A DNA stretch of 64,000 nt from Fibrobacter sp. UWH4. Lineage in GTDB: Bacteria; Fibrobacterota; Fibrobacteria; Fibrobacterales; Fibrobacteraceae. The DNA is taken from contig NZ_FRAY01000004.1 of assembly GCF_900142475.1 (NCBI RefSeq), positions 62,001 through 126,000 of the forward strand, read 5' to 3'. The translations under genes and the position numbers were made by a program. This document shows, one piece after another, positions 1-7,535 of this stretch. The notes beneath the pieces were generated by a model. It was not told the origin of the DNA and did no database searches. It saw only the letters and a program-made list of their open reading frames with translations. Position 1 is the stretch's first letter. Every line of letters begins with the position of its first letter.

Positions 1-159
1 TCGCAGATTGAAGTCAATGAAAACGGCTACCGAGCCTGGAAAGGCGGTGTGCACATCCAGGATGCACTTCCTGAACTTACGGCATCTGACCGCGAAAAGC
101 TGGTGAGCGGAATCTGCGAAAAATGCTGGGACAACTTCATGCCGGAGAATGACGAATGA
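1..159 (+). CDS. Hypothetical protein, 5' truncated by window edge
   Basis: An open frame runs in from the left edge and stops at TGA 157-159, giving 52 visible residues (SQIEVNENGYRAWKGG..., ending MPENDE). The stop overlaps the next start codon as ATGA, which is typical of translational coupling. The visible part has two cysteines in I-C-E-K-C-W, a possible half metal site. I do not recognise the family. It is the first visible gene of the small-gene operon of the integrative element. Confidence 0.55.
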   Translation, partial: SQIEVNENGYRAWKGGVHIQDALPELTASDREKLVSGICEKCWDNFMPENDE

Positions 160-416
160 AACGTCAAAAATGGCAGTTCATGCGTTGCAAGATGTTCGGA
201 CATTTTTGCGTCTGGGTTCCGTGCCGTCTAGCAACGAAAAGGAAAAAAGGCAAGGATGCCGACTACATTTCCCTGGATTTTAAGCAGAGCAGGAGCTACC
301 GCAGATTTTTGCGTAGAAGGTACGAACGCGGATTCTTCACTTTTGCAAATCCGCTTTTTCGTTACTATGAAGTAGGCTGGGCAGAGATGCCCAAAGCGCC
401 GAGGAAAAAGAAATGA
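156..416 (+). CDS. Small basic hypothetical protein
   Basis: An 86-residue, strongly basic protein starting MKRQKWQFMRCKM, with three cysteines near the N-terminus and a C-terminal tail rich in Lys and Arg (PKAPRKKK). Its start overlaps the previous stop (ATGA) and its stop overlaps the next start (ATGA), so it sits inside a tightly coupled operon. The charge would suit nucleic-acid binding, but no domain is recognised. Confidence 0.55.
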   Translation: MKRQKWQFMRCKMFGHFCVWVPCRLATKRKKGKDADYISLDFKQSRSYRRFLRRRYERGFFTFANPLFRYYEVGWAEMPKAPRKKK

Positions 417-559
417 GTGAATCCAAGTACCCACGTACCGCAGAAAACGCCACCGAACGCACTTCTGCGCAAAAGAACAACGACCCGAATAAAAAGCTGC
501 TCGTATGCGTCGATGGGCGTGTTTTCGGCATAAACGACATTTTCAAGAAAGGACGCTGA
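413..559 (+). CDS. Very small hypothetical protein (48 aa)
   Basis: The ATG at 413 overlaps the preceding TGA (ATGA), and the frame reads MSESKYPRTAENATERT... to GINDIFKKGR before TGA at 557-559. The N-terminal half is polar and the C-terminal half (LLVCVDGRVFGIND) looks like a short beta hairpin. It is placed by its coupled position in the operon and by the absence of a better frame here. Function unknown. Confidence 0.45.
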   Translation: MSESKYPRTAENATERTSAQKNNDPNKKLLVCVDGRVFGINDIFKKGR

Positions 560-561
560 GC

Positions 562-705
562 ATGGTCTACATCATATCCAGTTGCCGTAATTGCGGATAC
601 AGGAGCGCGGAGAACGAGAGCGAACTTGTTAAGCGTCCAAGGCACGTTTCAAGATGCCCGAACTGCGGAATCATATCCCTGGTGACATTCCGAAGAAGAA
701 TCTAG
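562..705 (+). CDS. Small zinc-ribbon protein (47 aa)
   Basis: Starting at ATG 562, behind the purine-rich AAAGGACGCTGAGC, the protein reads MVYIISSCRNCGYRS...VSRCPNCGIISLVTF. The C-x-x-C pairs at about residues 8-11 and 32-35 form a classic two-knuckle zinc ribbon. A longer frame opens at 505, but it overlaps the previous gene and lacks a ribosome binding site, so 562 is preferred. Tiny zinc ribbons are common in phages and conjugative elements, often binding nucleic acid or a partner protein. The specific role is unknown. Confidence 0.6.
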   Translation: MVYIISSCRNCGYRSAENESELVKRPRHVSRCPNCGIISLVTFRRRI

Positions 706-853
706 GCCTTCGAATACACTTCGGGAATGCTATTTCCCACGAATAAGCTGCGAATAAGAAAAATAACACGTCTTTTTTTATCCACAATATAAATAAATCT
801 GATTTAATTAGTTATATTTATAATAAAGGAACAAATCACAAGGAGATGAAACG
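706..853 (+). promoter_or_regulatory. AT-rich gap with a possible promoter
   Basis: This 148 bp spacer breaks the otherwise gapless operon. It turns AT-rich from about 760 and contains TATAAT at 819-824, about 30 bp before the next start, followed by AAGGAG at 840-845 as ribosome binding site. A clear -35 box is not seen. A promoter for the genes from 854 onward is therefore plausible but not demonstrated. Confidence 0.3.
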
Positions 854-1102
854 ATGAAGTGGTTCAAGGTTCAACTGAAAGACAGGAACATCTACAGTAC
901 ATGGATTTCTGCGGACGGCGAGACGCTTCCAGAAGGCCCACGTGCACAAATAACCGAACTCACGTGGAAAACTGAAAACCGGTTCCATGCCGATGTCTGG
1001 GAACGCATTGATTCCGAATTCAAGTACTGCAACATCTTCGACGGCATGAGCATGGCCCTTGACTGGGTGGCAGAAGTGTTCAAGAAAATCGAGGGAAAGT
1101 AG
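854..1102 (+). CDS. Hypothetical protein of the integrative element
   Basis: An 82-residue protein (MKWFKVQLKDRNIYSTWIS...) preceded by a strong AAGGAGATGAAACG ribosome binding site. It is mildly acidic and rich in aromatic residues, with beta-rich spacing followed by a likely C-terminal amphipathic helix (MALDWVAEVFKKIEGK). No family is recognised. The next gene starts one base after its TAG, so the two are probably co-translated. Confidence 0.6.
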   Translation: MKWFKVQLKDRNIYSTWISADGETLPEGPRAQITELTWKTENRFHADVWERIDSEFKYCNIFDGMSMALDWVAEVFKKIEGK

Positions 1103-1103
1103 T

Positions 1104-1286
1104 ATGTGGGCTATCAAGTACCGGATCAAGGGGCAGACGGCCATGTACGAGCGCAGGTATCCGCACAAGAAGCGTTGCGATGCCGAGTGGATGCTCCAAC
1201 ACGATTTCTACGGGTACAGGCTCCCGGTAACACCTGAGCACGGAACACTCAAAATCGAAGCCGTTACGGCAATGGAGGATTCGTAA
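1104..1286 (+). CDS. Small hypothetical protein (60 aa)
   Basis: ATG 1104 starts one base after the previous stop and lies close behind GAGGGAAAG, a usable ribosome binding site inside the upstream gene. The product MWAIKYRIKGQTAMYERRY... is basic at the N-terminus and contains a K-K-R-C-D-A-E-W segment. A longer frame from 1059 would overlap the upstream gene and is less likely. The family is unknown. Confidence 0.5.
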   Translation: MWAIKYRIKGQTAMYERRYPHKKRCDAEWMLQHDFYGYRLPVTPEHGTLKIEAVTAMEDS

Positions 1287-1287
1287 G

Positions 1288-1443
1288 ATGGACTTCAACG
1301 AATACACACCGAAATGCGGATGGCTTGCCTACAACAGGAGAAGGCGCTTCGCTAAAAAGGTAAAGACGGCGGCACTCGGCATCACGTTTGCCGCGCTTTA
1401 TTTTATGGCCGCAGGGTTCTGCGGATACATTGAGCTTCACTAA
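1288..1443 (+). CDS. Small single-pass membrane protein (51 aa)
   Basis: ATG 1288 follows TAA 1284-1286 by one base, with AATGGAGG upstream as ribosome binding site. The product has a basic stretch (NRRRRFAKKVK) followed by about 20 hydrophobic residues (TAALGITFAALYFMAAGFCG), so one membrane helix with the N-terminus inside is expected. Such short basic-plus-helix proteins are common in conjugative elements. No specific function can be assigned. Confidence 0.5.
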   Translation: MDFNEYTPKCGWLAYNRRRRFAKKVKTAALGITFAALYFMAAGFCGYIELH

Positions 1444-1467
1444 CACACTAACCGAAAGAGGTAAAAC

Positions 1468-1776
1468 ATGATTGACGAAAAAGAAAACAGCGAAAACTTC
1501 GACGTGCTGGCTGTCACCCAGGTGCAGGTGTACCCCTTCAATGAAGGCCCGAACCTCGGACACATCAAGGGCATGGCCCAGGTAATTCTCAACGACCAGC
1601 TCATTATCAGGGGTCTGCGCATCATGGACGGCGTAAACGGACTGTTCGTCGGCTACCCCGTGGACCCGTTCTTCAAGGGCGAGGATTTACGAACCTTGGC
1701 CCAGCCGGTCACCAGGGCACTCCGCGAGCACATCGAGAACTGCGTACTCGAAAAATACCAGGCCTGCATTGCCTAA
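1468..1776 (+). CDS. spoVG: SpoVG-like RNA/DNA-binding protein
   Basis: A 102-residue protein whose central part fits the SpoVG family. The order is L-A-V-T-x-V-x-V-Y-P, then G-H-I-K-G-M-A-Q-V-I-L-N-D-Q-L-I-I-R-G-L-R, then I-M-D-G-V-N-G-L-F-V-G-Y-P, and a C-terminal helix (I-E-N-C-V-L-E-K-Y). These correspond to the family's beta-sheet core and D-G-x-x-G-L-F-V signature. SpoVG proteins are site-specific nucleic-acid binding regulators, and homologues are frequent on plasmids and conjugative elements of the FCB group. The ribosome binding site GAAAGAGGTAAAAC is clear. The role here, perhaps controlling element genes, is inferred. Confidence 0.72.
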   Translation: MIDEKENSENFDVLAVTQVQVYPFNEGPNLGHIKGMAQVILNDQLIIRGLRIMDGVNGLFVGYPVDPFFKGEDLRTLAQPVTRALREHIENCVLEKYQACIA

Positions 1777-1788
1777 AGGAGAAACAAC

Positions 1789-2034
1789 ATGCTCTATTTC
1801 GAACTGGCTATCAACAAGGAAATGTACACCGAAAAAGAGTTCTCTGAAAGGACCTCGATTGAGGTTCGTGGTCAGAACCTTCCCGACGTACTGGAAAAAG
1901 CGAAGAAGCTGTTTGATCCGAACACGGTAAATGACAGCGAGGATTACGTTGTTTTGTTTCTGCGTACTGTTGAGACTCACGACATCCTCAACCATTTCGA
2001 ATGGCCAGAGATAAGACATCTTTTTGCGGCTTAG
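1789..2034 (+). CDS. Hypothetical protein (81 aa)
   Basis: An 81-residue acidic protein (MLYFELAINKEMYTEKEFSERTSIEVRGQ...) with a good ribosome binding site (AAAGGAGAAACAAC), starting 12 bases after the spoVG-like stop. The predicted beta-alpha-beta spacing and the LPDVLEKAKKLF helix suggest a compact single domain. No family is recognised. It probably belongs to the same transcript as the SpoVG-like gene. Confidence 0.55.
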   Translation: MLYFELAINKEMYTEKEFSERTSIEVRGQNLPDVLEKAKKLFDPNTVNDSEDYVVLFLRTVETHDILNHFEWPEIRHLFAA

Positions 2035-2075
2035 AACTTCTCGACAGCCTGAATAGGACAGGTGCAAACAACCAA

Positions 2076-2116
2076 GGCTAGAAAGTGCTCGCAGGGATTC
2101 ACGCCCCTGCCTAGCC
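2076..2116 (+). promoter_or_regulatory. Strong hairpin in the leader of the DUF4314-like gene
   Basis: GGCTAG (2076-2081) pairs with CTAGCC (2111-2116), and directly inside GCAGGG (2091-2096) pairs with CCCTGC (2105-2110), leaving a one-sided 9-nt bulge. There is no T tract, so it is not an intrinsic terminator. It sits about 33 bp upstream of the next start codon in an otherwise gene-free 114 bp gap, which suits a structured 5' UTR or an RNA-protection or processing element. Its function is inferred. Confidence 0.4.
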
Positions 2117-2148
2117 CTACACAACATCGAATCGAAAGGAGACGAAAA

Positions 2149-2730
2149 ATGGAAAAAGGCCAATGGCTAAGAATCACCCACATGGACGGAGAACCGCAAT
2201 ACAGCGGAAAAATCGGCAAGGTTGAACACGTGGACGATGCAGGACATATTCACGGCACCTGGGGAGGGTGCGCAATTATCCCGAAGACGGATTCCTACGA
2301 GCTGCTCACCGACGAACAGGCTGAAGCTATTATCGCCGAGGAAAAACGCAAGGCAGACGAGTATGTTCCGCCATACGTCGAAAACGCCCGGAAGGTGGAA
2401 GTACCCTTCGTTGCGGTGAGGGCGTTGTCCAGGCTTGAACGCCTGAACGGAGTGCAGGCGAAACAGTACGAGTGCAAGGTTGTGCTTGACCTCAACGGGT
2501 GCTACGAAATGAACAAGAATATCGAGGCGGACGGATATAGGGGAAGAAAGTGGCTTGTATGCGGAGTACCGGACAATATGTGCGCACGAATCTATGACCG
2601 GATCAGGCGCAACATCGGACAGGATTGCTGTCCTAAGTGCCTAGTCACACCGTGCGACTTGCGGAAGAGCGAAGACGATTATCTTCCGGCGATTGACCAG
2701 GCGTGCGAACTCGCCATGAAGGTGGTGTAA
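2149..2730 (+). CDS. DUF4314-like domain protein
   Basis: The start at ATG 2149 follows a strong GAAAGGAGACGAAAA site. The frame is open further upstream but lacks such a site. Of 193 residues, the first 50 or so (GQWLRITHMDGEPQYSGKIG...DDAGHIHGTWGG) resemble the SH3-like DUF4314 domain, with R-M-x-D, G-x-x-G-x-V and G-x-I-x-x-x-W-x-x-G spacing. The remainder contains a Cys-rich stretch (C-C-P-K-C-L-V-T-P-C at about 165) that could hold a metal ion. DUF4314 proteins are typical of mobile elements and their function is unknown. The next start overlaps its stop. Confidence 0.5.
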   Translation: MEKGQWLRITHMDGEPQYSGKIGKVEHVDDAGHIHGTWGGCAIIPKTDSYELLTDEQAEAIIAEEKRKADEYVPPYVENARKVEVPFVAVRALSRLERLNGVQAKQYECKVVLDLNGCYEMNKNIEADGYRGRKWLVCGVPDNMCARIYDRIRRNIGQDCCPKCLVTPCDLRKSEDDYLPAIDQACELAMKVV

Positions 2731-3134
2731 TGATGAAGACTACCGAAAACGGAAACATCGACATCCAAAAAGTCAAGGCGTTCCTTGACTGGATGCAGGA
2801 AGAACGCGACACGCTCCAAAGACAATTCTTGACTATGCAAGGTCTGAATGCTTATCTTCGAGAACTGATTGACAAGGACCGACGCAAACTGATTGAAGAG
2901 AACCTTTACCTGAGAAGGCTGGCCTGCCACGCCATGTGGAAGTACGCCTGTTCCGTTGAACTCTTCTACAGAAACATGTCGCTGGACGGCAAACGAGAAA
3001 CCCTCGAATGCGGAGTGAAACGGAACGGAAAGACTAAGATGTTGAACGTCCGTTGCAAGAGCCACATGGAACGAGGAATCAGAATGAAGACAAGATTCAA
3101 GGAATCGTGGATAGAACTTAAAAACCGCCGATAA
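2730..3134 (+). CDS. Coiled-coil hypothetical protein
   Basis: The start ATG 2730 overlaps the upstream TAA by one base and has AAGGTGG behind it. Product is 134 residues, mainly helical, with heptad-like spacing (VKAFLDWMQEERDTLQRQFLT..., LIEENLYLRRLA), then a basic C-terminal part rich in Lys and Arg. It is the last gene before a strong terminator. It could be a small DNA- or protein-binding factor of the element. No family assigned. Confidence 0.5.
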   Translation: MMKTTENGNIDIQKVKAFLDWMQEERDTLQRQFLTMQGLNAYLRELIDKDRRKLIEENLYLRRLACHAMWKYACSVELFYRNMSLDGKRETLECGVKRNGKTKMLNVRCKSHMERGIRMKTRFKESWIELKNRR

Positions 3135-3162
3135 CATTTTCCCTCTTTCATTTATCGGCGTT

Positions 3163-3195
3163 CCCCCGGTGCTCTACCACAGCACCGGGGGTTTT
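3163..3195 (+). terminator. Intrinsic terminator of the small-gene operon
   Basis: A perfect 11-bp stem (CCCCCGGTGCT pairing with AGCACCGGGGG), a 7-nt loop and then TTTT. It lies between the rightward operon and the convergent recombinase gene. The T tract is only on the plus-strand transcript. Confidence 0.85.
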
Positions 3196-3196
3196 C

Positions 3197-4231
3197 CTAT
3201 TTCAGCGCATTTGCAGCCTCGGTCAAGTCATCCTGGAGAAGGTGCGAGTACGTGTCTAGCGTTATCTGAACCTTTTCGTGCCTCATTAGCTGCTGGACCG
3301 CCTTTATATTCACTCCTGCACGAATCAAGTTTGAAGCGAAGCTATGGCGAAAACGGTGGTTCGTGCTTTCACCGCTGCTGGCTATCCCGCTGCTGGATAC
3401 GGCATCCCGGATCACTGCGTTCGAACGGCTATACTTGAACTGGGGTTCATCGAACATTCCTTCATGCAGCTCACCGTACCGTTCGATTTCCTTCCGTAAC
3501 CGTTCGGAAACTGGCAGAAACGCTTCCTTGTTCCCTTTCCCCACTACATGAAGTTTGCCGTCCTCGGTAAGCGAACATGGGCCAAAAGAGCACGCCTCGG
3601 CCTGCCTTAGTCCTGCAAAAGCCATGAGCGACCAGAAAAGCCTAAAACGCGGTGTAGGGGCAGCGTCAAGAATCCGTTCGATCTGCTCCACCGTCCAGAA
3701 GTCCTTTCTGCGCTTTTCAATCTTCGAAGCCTTGACTGCCAGGAACGGCGACCATCCGTCAAGCTCGTAAGTGTCGGAACACCACTTGCAGAACTGCTTC
3801 GACACCCTCAGTATTTCACGTGCCGTCTTCGAGGAGTACTCGCTGTTTATCGACAGGGCGAACCTTGAAGCCTTTTCGCGAGTAAGCTCCCTCAATGTCA
3901 GAACGCCATGTGACTCGCCCCACGCGGTCAGGTTCTTCATCTTTGTTGCGTAGGCCTTGAAAGTGAGCGAAACGGTCCCGTGCGACGACGAAACGAAATC
4001 AAGGAAGTGATTCACGGCATCGGACAGCTTGACATCCTTCTTTTCTTCCTGCATGGATTCTGGAAGGAACTTGAGGGCATTCTGACGGTTTAGCCACTCC
4101 TGGGCGTCGGCCTTCCTGGTCACTCCCAGCGACACGTACCTGATGATTCCGTTGCATGAAATACGTCCGTACCAGGTTGTATTCCCGCGACTTTTATACC
4201 TTTGGAGAATAGAGTATCGTTTCATGGTCAT
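3197..4231 (-). CDS. int: Tyrosine recombinase / integrase
   Basis: A 344-residue phage-type integrase that cuts and rejoins DNA at attachment sites. It has an N-terminal arm-binding segment, a SAM-like core-binding domain (about 75-160) and a catalytic domain (about 170-340). All catalytic residues are visible: Arg in F-A-G-L-R-Q-A-E, Lys in V-G-K-G-N-K, the H-R-F-R-H box, His in M-R-H-E and the nucleophile Tyr in T-L-D-T-Y-S-H-L. It points away from tRNA-Lys(CUU), about 200 bp off, the common arrangement for an integrase beside its attL/attR. The start may be either of two ATG codons two codons apart, neither with a strong Shine-Dalgarno. Confidence 0.92.
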   Translation of the reverse strand: MTMKRYSILQRYKSRGNTTWYGRISCNGIIRYVSLGVTRKADAQEWLNRQNALKFLPESMQEEKKDVKLSDAVNHFLDFVSSSHGTVSLTFKAYATKMKNLTAWGESHGVLTLRELTREKASRFALSINSEYSSKTAREILRVSKQFCKWCSDTYELDGWSPFLAVKASKIEKRRKDFWTVEQIERILDAAPTPRFRLFWSLMAFAGLRQAEACSFGPCSLTEDGKLHVVGKGNKEAFLPVSERLRKEIERYGELHEGMFDEPQFKYSRSNAVIRDAVSSSGIASSGESTNHRFRHSFASNLIRAGVNIKAVQQLMRHEKVQITLDTYSHLLQDDLTEAANALK

Positions 4232-4388
4232 TGATTGAGTTCATCGGCACACAAAAGGCACACAAAAAGCACATTTTACCAAACATCGGAACAAGAACAC
4301 AAAACAAAATCTACAAAAGTTAAGCAATGTTAAAACACGGTAGAGAGCCAAATTTCTCACGAAAAAACGCCCAAATTTTATCAAAAAC

Positions 4389-4423
4389 AAAAAAAAATGC
4401 CGAAATCTTTCGAATTCCGGCAT
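4389..4423 (-). terminator. Terminator downstream of tRNA-Lys
   Basis: On the minus strand ATGCCG pairs with CGGCAT around an AT-rich loop that can also partly pair, followed by nine T residues. It starts 6 nt after the tRNA 3' end and would end the tRNA transcript. If the tRNA 3' end is the attachment core, this terminator may be element-supplied. Confidence 0.7.
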
Positions 4424-4428
4424 TTCCG

Positions 4429-4501
<73 letters not shown>

Positions 4502-4605
4502 ATTGTCGCTTGGACGCGCACAATTATAGAATTATCACAAGCGGTTGTCAAGGGATTTTCTTAAAAATTTTAAGTTTTTTTATAGCTCCCTTGTCCAAGC
4601 CTCTT

Positions 4606-5892
4606 CTAAAGTCCCTTGAACACCTTGCGGGCCGCTTCGACGGTACGGTCAATGTCATTTTCCGTATGGGCGGCACTCACAAAAATGGCTTCGAACTGGC
4701 TCGGCGCGAGGTAGATACCTTCATTGAGCATTCCGAGGAAGTACCTACGGAACAGTTCCAAGTCCGACTTTTGCACATCGGCAAAGCATTCCACGGGCCC
4801 TTCAGTAAAGAAGATGCAGCCCATAGAACCCACCTGATTGGCAGCAAGCGGAATTCCTGCCGCCTTGGCCGCATCCAGAAGGCCCGCAATCAGGCGCTTC
4901 GTCATCGCTTCGGCATGCGCGTACAGCTCCGGATGCACCGAAAGTTCACGCATCGTGGCAAGCCCCGCCGCCATCGCGACCGGATTGCCCGACAGCGTAC
5001 CCGCCTGGTAGATTCCACCGAGAGGGGCAATCTGCTGCATCACATCGAGGCGACCGCCATAGGCGCCTACCGGCATTCCACCGCCGATAATTTTTCCGAA
5101 AGTCGTCAAGTCAGGCTTGATTCCATAGAACCCCTGCGCGCAATGGACATCCACGCGAAATCCCGTCATGACTTCATCGACGATCAGGAGTGCGCCATGC
5201 TTCTTGGTTTCTTCGGAAAGCGTCTTCAGGAACTCGGGCTTTGCGGGCACGACACCCATGTTCCCCGCAACAGGTTCCACGATGACGCCAGCGATTTCGT
5301 CGCCTATCTTATCGAAAAGTTCCTTCACGCCCGCCACATCGTTGTACTGGAGCGTGAGCGTGTACTTGGCAAGGTCCGCAGGCACGCCCTTGCTGCTCGG
5401 CTTGCCCGTCGTGAGCATGCCCGAACCCGCCTTGATGAGCAGGCTGTCGCTATGGCCGTGGTAGCATCCTTCAAATTTCACAATCTTGTCGCGGCCTGTA
5501 AATCCGCGAGCCGCACGAATAGCGCTCATGGTCGCCTCGGTACCGCTGTTCACCATGCGGATCATCTCGACGCTCGGAACAAGGCTCATCACAAGCTTCG
5601 CAAGTTCCGATTCCAAGCCGCACGGAGCGCCGAAGCTGAGCCCGTTCTGCGCCGTCTCGGAGACTGCCTTGATTACAGAATCATGCGCATGCCCCAAAAG
5701 CATCGGGCCCCAGCTACCCACGTAGTCGATATAGTCGTTGCCATCTACATCGTAGATATGACTTCCCTTCGCACGGGCGATAAACGGAGGCGTCGCCCCC
5801 ACATTACCGTACGCACGTACAGGGCTATTCACGCCACCGGGCATCAGGCCCTTAGCTTCTGCAAAAAGTTTTTCGCTTAAAGAATGGTTCAT
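4606..5892 (-). CDS. hemL: Glutamate-1-semialdehyde 2,1-aminomutase
   Basis: A 428-residue PLP enzyme that converts glutamate-1-semialdehyde to 5-aminolevulinate in the C5 route to haem and sirohaem. The family signature [15 protein letters not shown] places the PLP lysine at about residue 267. The glycine-rich start (G-G-V-N-S-P-V-R-A), S-G-T-E-A-T, the C-Y-H-G-H-S-D segment and V-D-E-V-M-T-G-F-R are all present. No Shine-Dalgarno is seen. A CTATTTTTGG box ends 4 nt before the ATG, so the mRNA may be leaderless. hemB and the sirohaem gene lie just upstream on the same strand, each with its own spacer. Confidence 0.96.
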   Translation of the reverse strand: MNHSLSEKLFAEAKGLMPGGVNSPVRAYGNVGATPPFIARAKGSHIYDVDGNDYIDYVGSWGPMLLGHAHDSVIKAVSETAQNGLSFGAPCGLESELAKLVMSLVPSVEMIRMVNSGTEATMSAIRAARGFTGRDKIVKFEGCYHGHSDSLLIKAGSGMLTTGKPSSKGVPADLAKYTLTLQYNDVAGVKELFDKIGDEIAGVIVEPVAGNMGVVPAKPEFLKTLSEETKKHGALLIVDEVMTGFRVDVHCAQGFYGIKPDLTTFGKIIGGGMPVGAYGGRLDVMQQIAPLGGIYQAGTLSGNPVAMAAGLATMRELSVHPELYAHAEAMTKRLIAGLLDAAKAAGIPLAANQVGSMGCIFFTEGPVECFADVQKSDLELFRRYFLGMLNEGIYLAPSQFEAIFVSAAHTENDIDRTVEAARKVFKGL

Positions 5893-5896
5893 GCCA

Positions 5897-5906
5897 CCAA
5901 AAATAG
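5897..5906 (-). promoter_or_regulatory. TAnnTTTG-type -7 box directly before hemL
   Basis: Minus strand CTATTTTTGG ends 4 nt before the hemL ATG. It matches the TAnnTTTG -7 consensus of Bacteroidetes promoters, and the same box recurs in front of mfd, the sirohaem gene and the YhhN-like gene. The start site would fall on or beside the start codon. It overlaps the T tract of the upstream gene's terminator. Confidence 0.45.
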
Positions 5907-5928
5907 AAAATCCGACCCGAAGGCCGGA
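5904..5928 (-). terminator. Terminator of the small lipoprotein gene
   Basis: Minus strand TCCGGCC-TTCG-GGTCGGA, a 7-bp stem with one G-T pair and a TTCG tetraloop, followed by TTTTCTATTTTT. The T-rich tail doubles as the putative hemL -7 box. Confidence 0.75.
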
Positions 5929-5959
5929 CTCTCTTCAAAATTACTCGATGTTATTTAGC

Positions 5960-6352
5960 TTATTGGAGGCTATGGCCGCCCAGATCCGCACAGGAGAAAT
6001 GAGCAGAGGCATCGTCATAGAAGTATTCTACCTGACCTTCCGGAGTGTTGCAAGCATTAGTGCCCTGAGCGCAGCCTGCACCAATCGTGAACTGTCTGTT
6101 ATCCAATTCGCTCATCGGAGCGCACTTGGTCTTGAAAGCATCCACACCAGCATCATCAGCAGCGATAGCATAGCAGGAATGGTTAGAAATTCCGCCAGCA
6201 GTCCTAATAACATCGCAAGAAACAACGACCTTTACATCGAGCTGGGTCTTGGAGCTACCACCATTAGAGGATGCGTTAGAAGAGGAATCATCGCCGCAAG
6301 CGGTGAAAAGGGCTGCCATGCCGAGAGCGGCAATCATCATGAACTTTTTCAT
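5960..6352 (-). CDS. Small lipoprotein of Fibrobacter type
   Basis: Start chosen at the ATG behind GGAGAACAAA (6352) rather than the in-frame ATG four codons upstream, which lies inside that site. The 130-residue product has a lipoprotein signal peptide (MKKFMMIAALGMAALFTAC, lipobox F-T-A-C) followed by the G-D-D-S-S-S-N linker common in this genus. The mature part has several cysteines (VSCDV, SCYAI, KCAPM, GCAQG, ACNTP, SCADL) that could form disulfides. It should be anchored to a periplasmic-facing membrane leaflet or the outer membrane. No functional domain recognised. It lies between hemB and hemL but has its own terminator. Confidence 0.75.
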   Translation of the reverse strand: MKKFMMIAALGMAALFTACGDDSSSNASSNGGSSKTQLDVKVVVSCDVIRTAGGISNHSCYAIAADDAGVDAFKTKCAPMSELDNRQFTIGAGCAQGTNACNTPEGQVEYFYDDASAHFSCADLGGHSLQ

Positions 6353-6485
6353 TTTGTTCTCCATTGAGTTTAACTTTTATCTTTAAAAGCACTGCAAATA
6401 TACTTTATTTTTACAGATAAAGCGGTAAAAATTAATTTACCAACACGATTAAGAACAAATGTATACCCCATGCGGAGAAGACACT

Positions 6486-7457
6486 CTATTTCAGCAGGCC
6501 CCGTTCCAGCGCTTCCTTGGCGTGATAGGTAATGATAATATCGGCACCGGCGCGCTTGAAGGCCAGCAGATTTTCGCGGATGATGGCATTTTCGTCAATC
6601 CAGCCCATTTTCGCAGCCGCCTTGACCATCGAATACTCACCACTGACGTTGTACACGGCTACAGGAACATTGCTCATGTCAGCCGTCTGACACAGGACAT
6701 CGAGGAACGCAAGGCCCGGCTTCACCATCACGATATCGGCTCCTTCTTCAAGATCCAGTTCCACCTCATGCAAGGCTTCTCGACCATTACGCACATCCAT
6801 CTGGTAGCTCTTACGGTTACCAAAGTGCGGAGCGGAATCCGCCGCGTCGCGGAAAGGTCCGTAGTAGGCGCTCGCAAACTTCGCACTGTAGGCCATAATC
6901 GGCGTGTCCTTGAAACCTTTCTCATCTAGTTTCGAGCGTATCGCCGCCACACGGCCATCCATCATATCCGAAGGAGCCACCATATCGGCACCGGCGTCCG
7001 CATGCGAAAGAGCGGTCTTCGCCAAAAGTTCAAGCGTCGGATCGTTATCCACATCGCCATTTTCCTTGACGATACCGCAATGGCCATGACTCATGTATTC
7101 GCAAAGGCACACATCGGTAATCACATACAGTTCCGGGAACTTCGCCTTGATGGAACGCACCGCACGCTGCACAATTCCGTCGTCATCGTAAGCGGACGAA
7201 GCGATTTCATCCTTAAAGCTCGGAATTCCGAACAAAAGAATCGACTTGATGCCAAGCGCGACGCAGCTTTCAAGTTCCTTCAAGATTTCATCGATCGAGA
7301 AACGGAACTGCCCCGGCATCGACGGGATTTCTTCCTTGACGCCCTCCCCCTCTACCACGAACATCGGGTAGACGAGAGCATCGGGATTCACGGCAGTTTC
7401 AGCCACCATATTGCGGATCGTTTCATTCTTACGCAAGCGGCGAGGACGGATAACCAT
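6486..7457 (-). CDS. hemB: Porphobilinogen synthase
   Basis: A 323-residue delta-aminolevulinate dehydratase, which condenses two 5-aminolevulinate molecules to porphobilinogen. The catalytic Schiff-base lysines are visible at about residues 193 (M-A-Y-S-A-K-F-A-S) and 246 (I-V-M-V-K-P-G). The cysteine cluster D-V-C-L-C-E-Y...H-G-H-C-G at 117-127 marks the zinc-dependent class. Start at 7457 follows TAAGGAGAAAGACT. The longer frame starting at 7532 runs through the upstream terminator and is rejected. It works one step after hemL, so this region supplies the first common tetrapyrrole steps. Confidence 0.96.
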   Translation of the reverse strand: MVIRPRRLRKNETIRNMVAETAVNPDALVYPMFVVEGEGVKEEIPSMPGQFRFSIDEILKELESCVALGIKSILLFGIPSFKDEIASSAYDDDGIVQRAVRSIKAKFPELYVITDVCLCEYMSHGHCGIVKENGDVDNDPTLELLAKTALSHADAGADMVAPSDMMDGRVAAIRSKLDEKGFKDTPIMAYSAKFASAYYGPFRDAADSAPHFGNRKSYQMDVRNGREALHEVELDLEEGADIVMVKPGLAFLDVLCQTADMSNVPVAVYNVSGEYSMVKAAAKMGWIDENAIIRENLLAFKRAGADIIITYHAKEALERGLLK

Positions 7458-7488
7458 AGTCTTTCTCCTTATTTTGTCTTCAATATAA

Positions 7489-7514
7489 CAAAAAATCCAG
7501 CCCGAAGGCCGGAT
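7489..7514 (-). terminator. Terminator after the duplicated-domain lipoprotein
   Basis: Minus strand ATCCGGCC-TTCG-GGCTGGAT, an 8-bp stem with a G-T pair and TTCG loop, followed by TTTTTG. It is nearly the same as the terminator before hemL, so the two belong to one recurrent terminator form. Confidence 0.78.
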
Positions 7515-7535
7515 TCTCATAAAATTCTGCATTAA

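Noticed and set aside
4510-5880. Long plus-strand open frame (456 codons) opposite hemL
   Set aside because: It is the antisense of hemL and reads as His/Arg-rich sequence with no motif. hemL on the other strand is certain.
7457-7532. Upstream start for hemB at 7532
   Set aside because: It would run through an intrinsic terminator. ATG 7457 has a strong TAAGGAG site.
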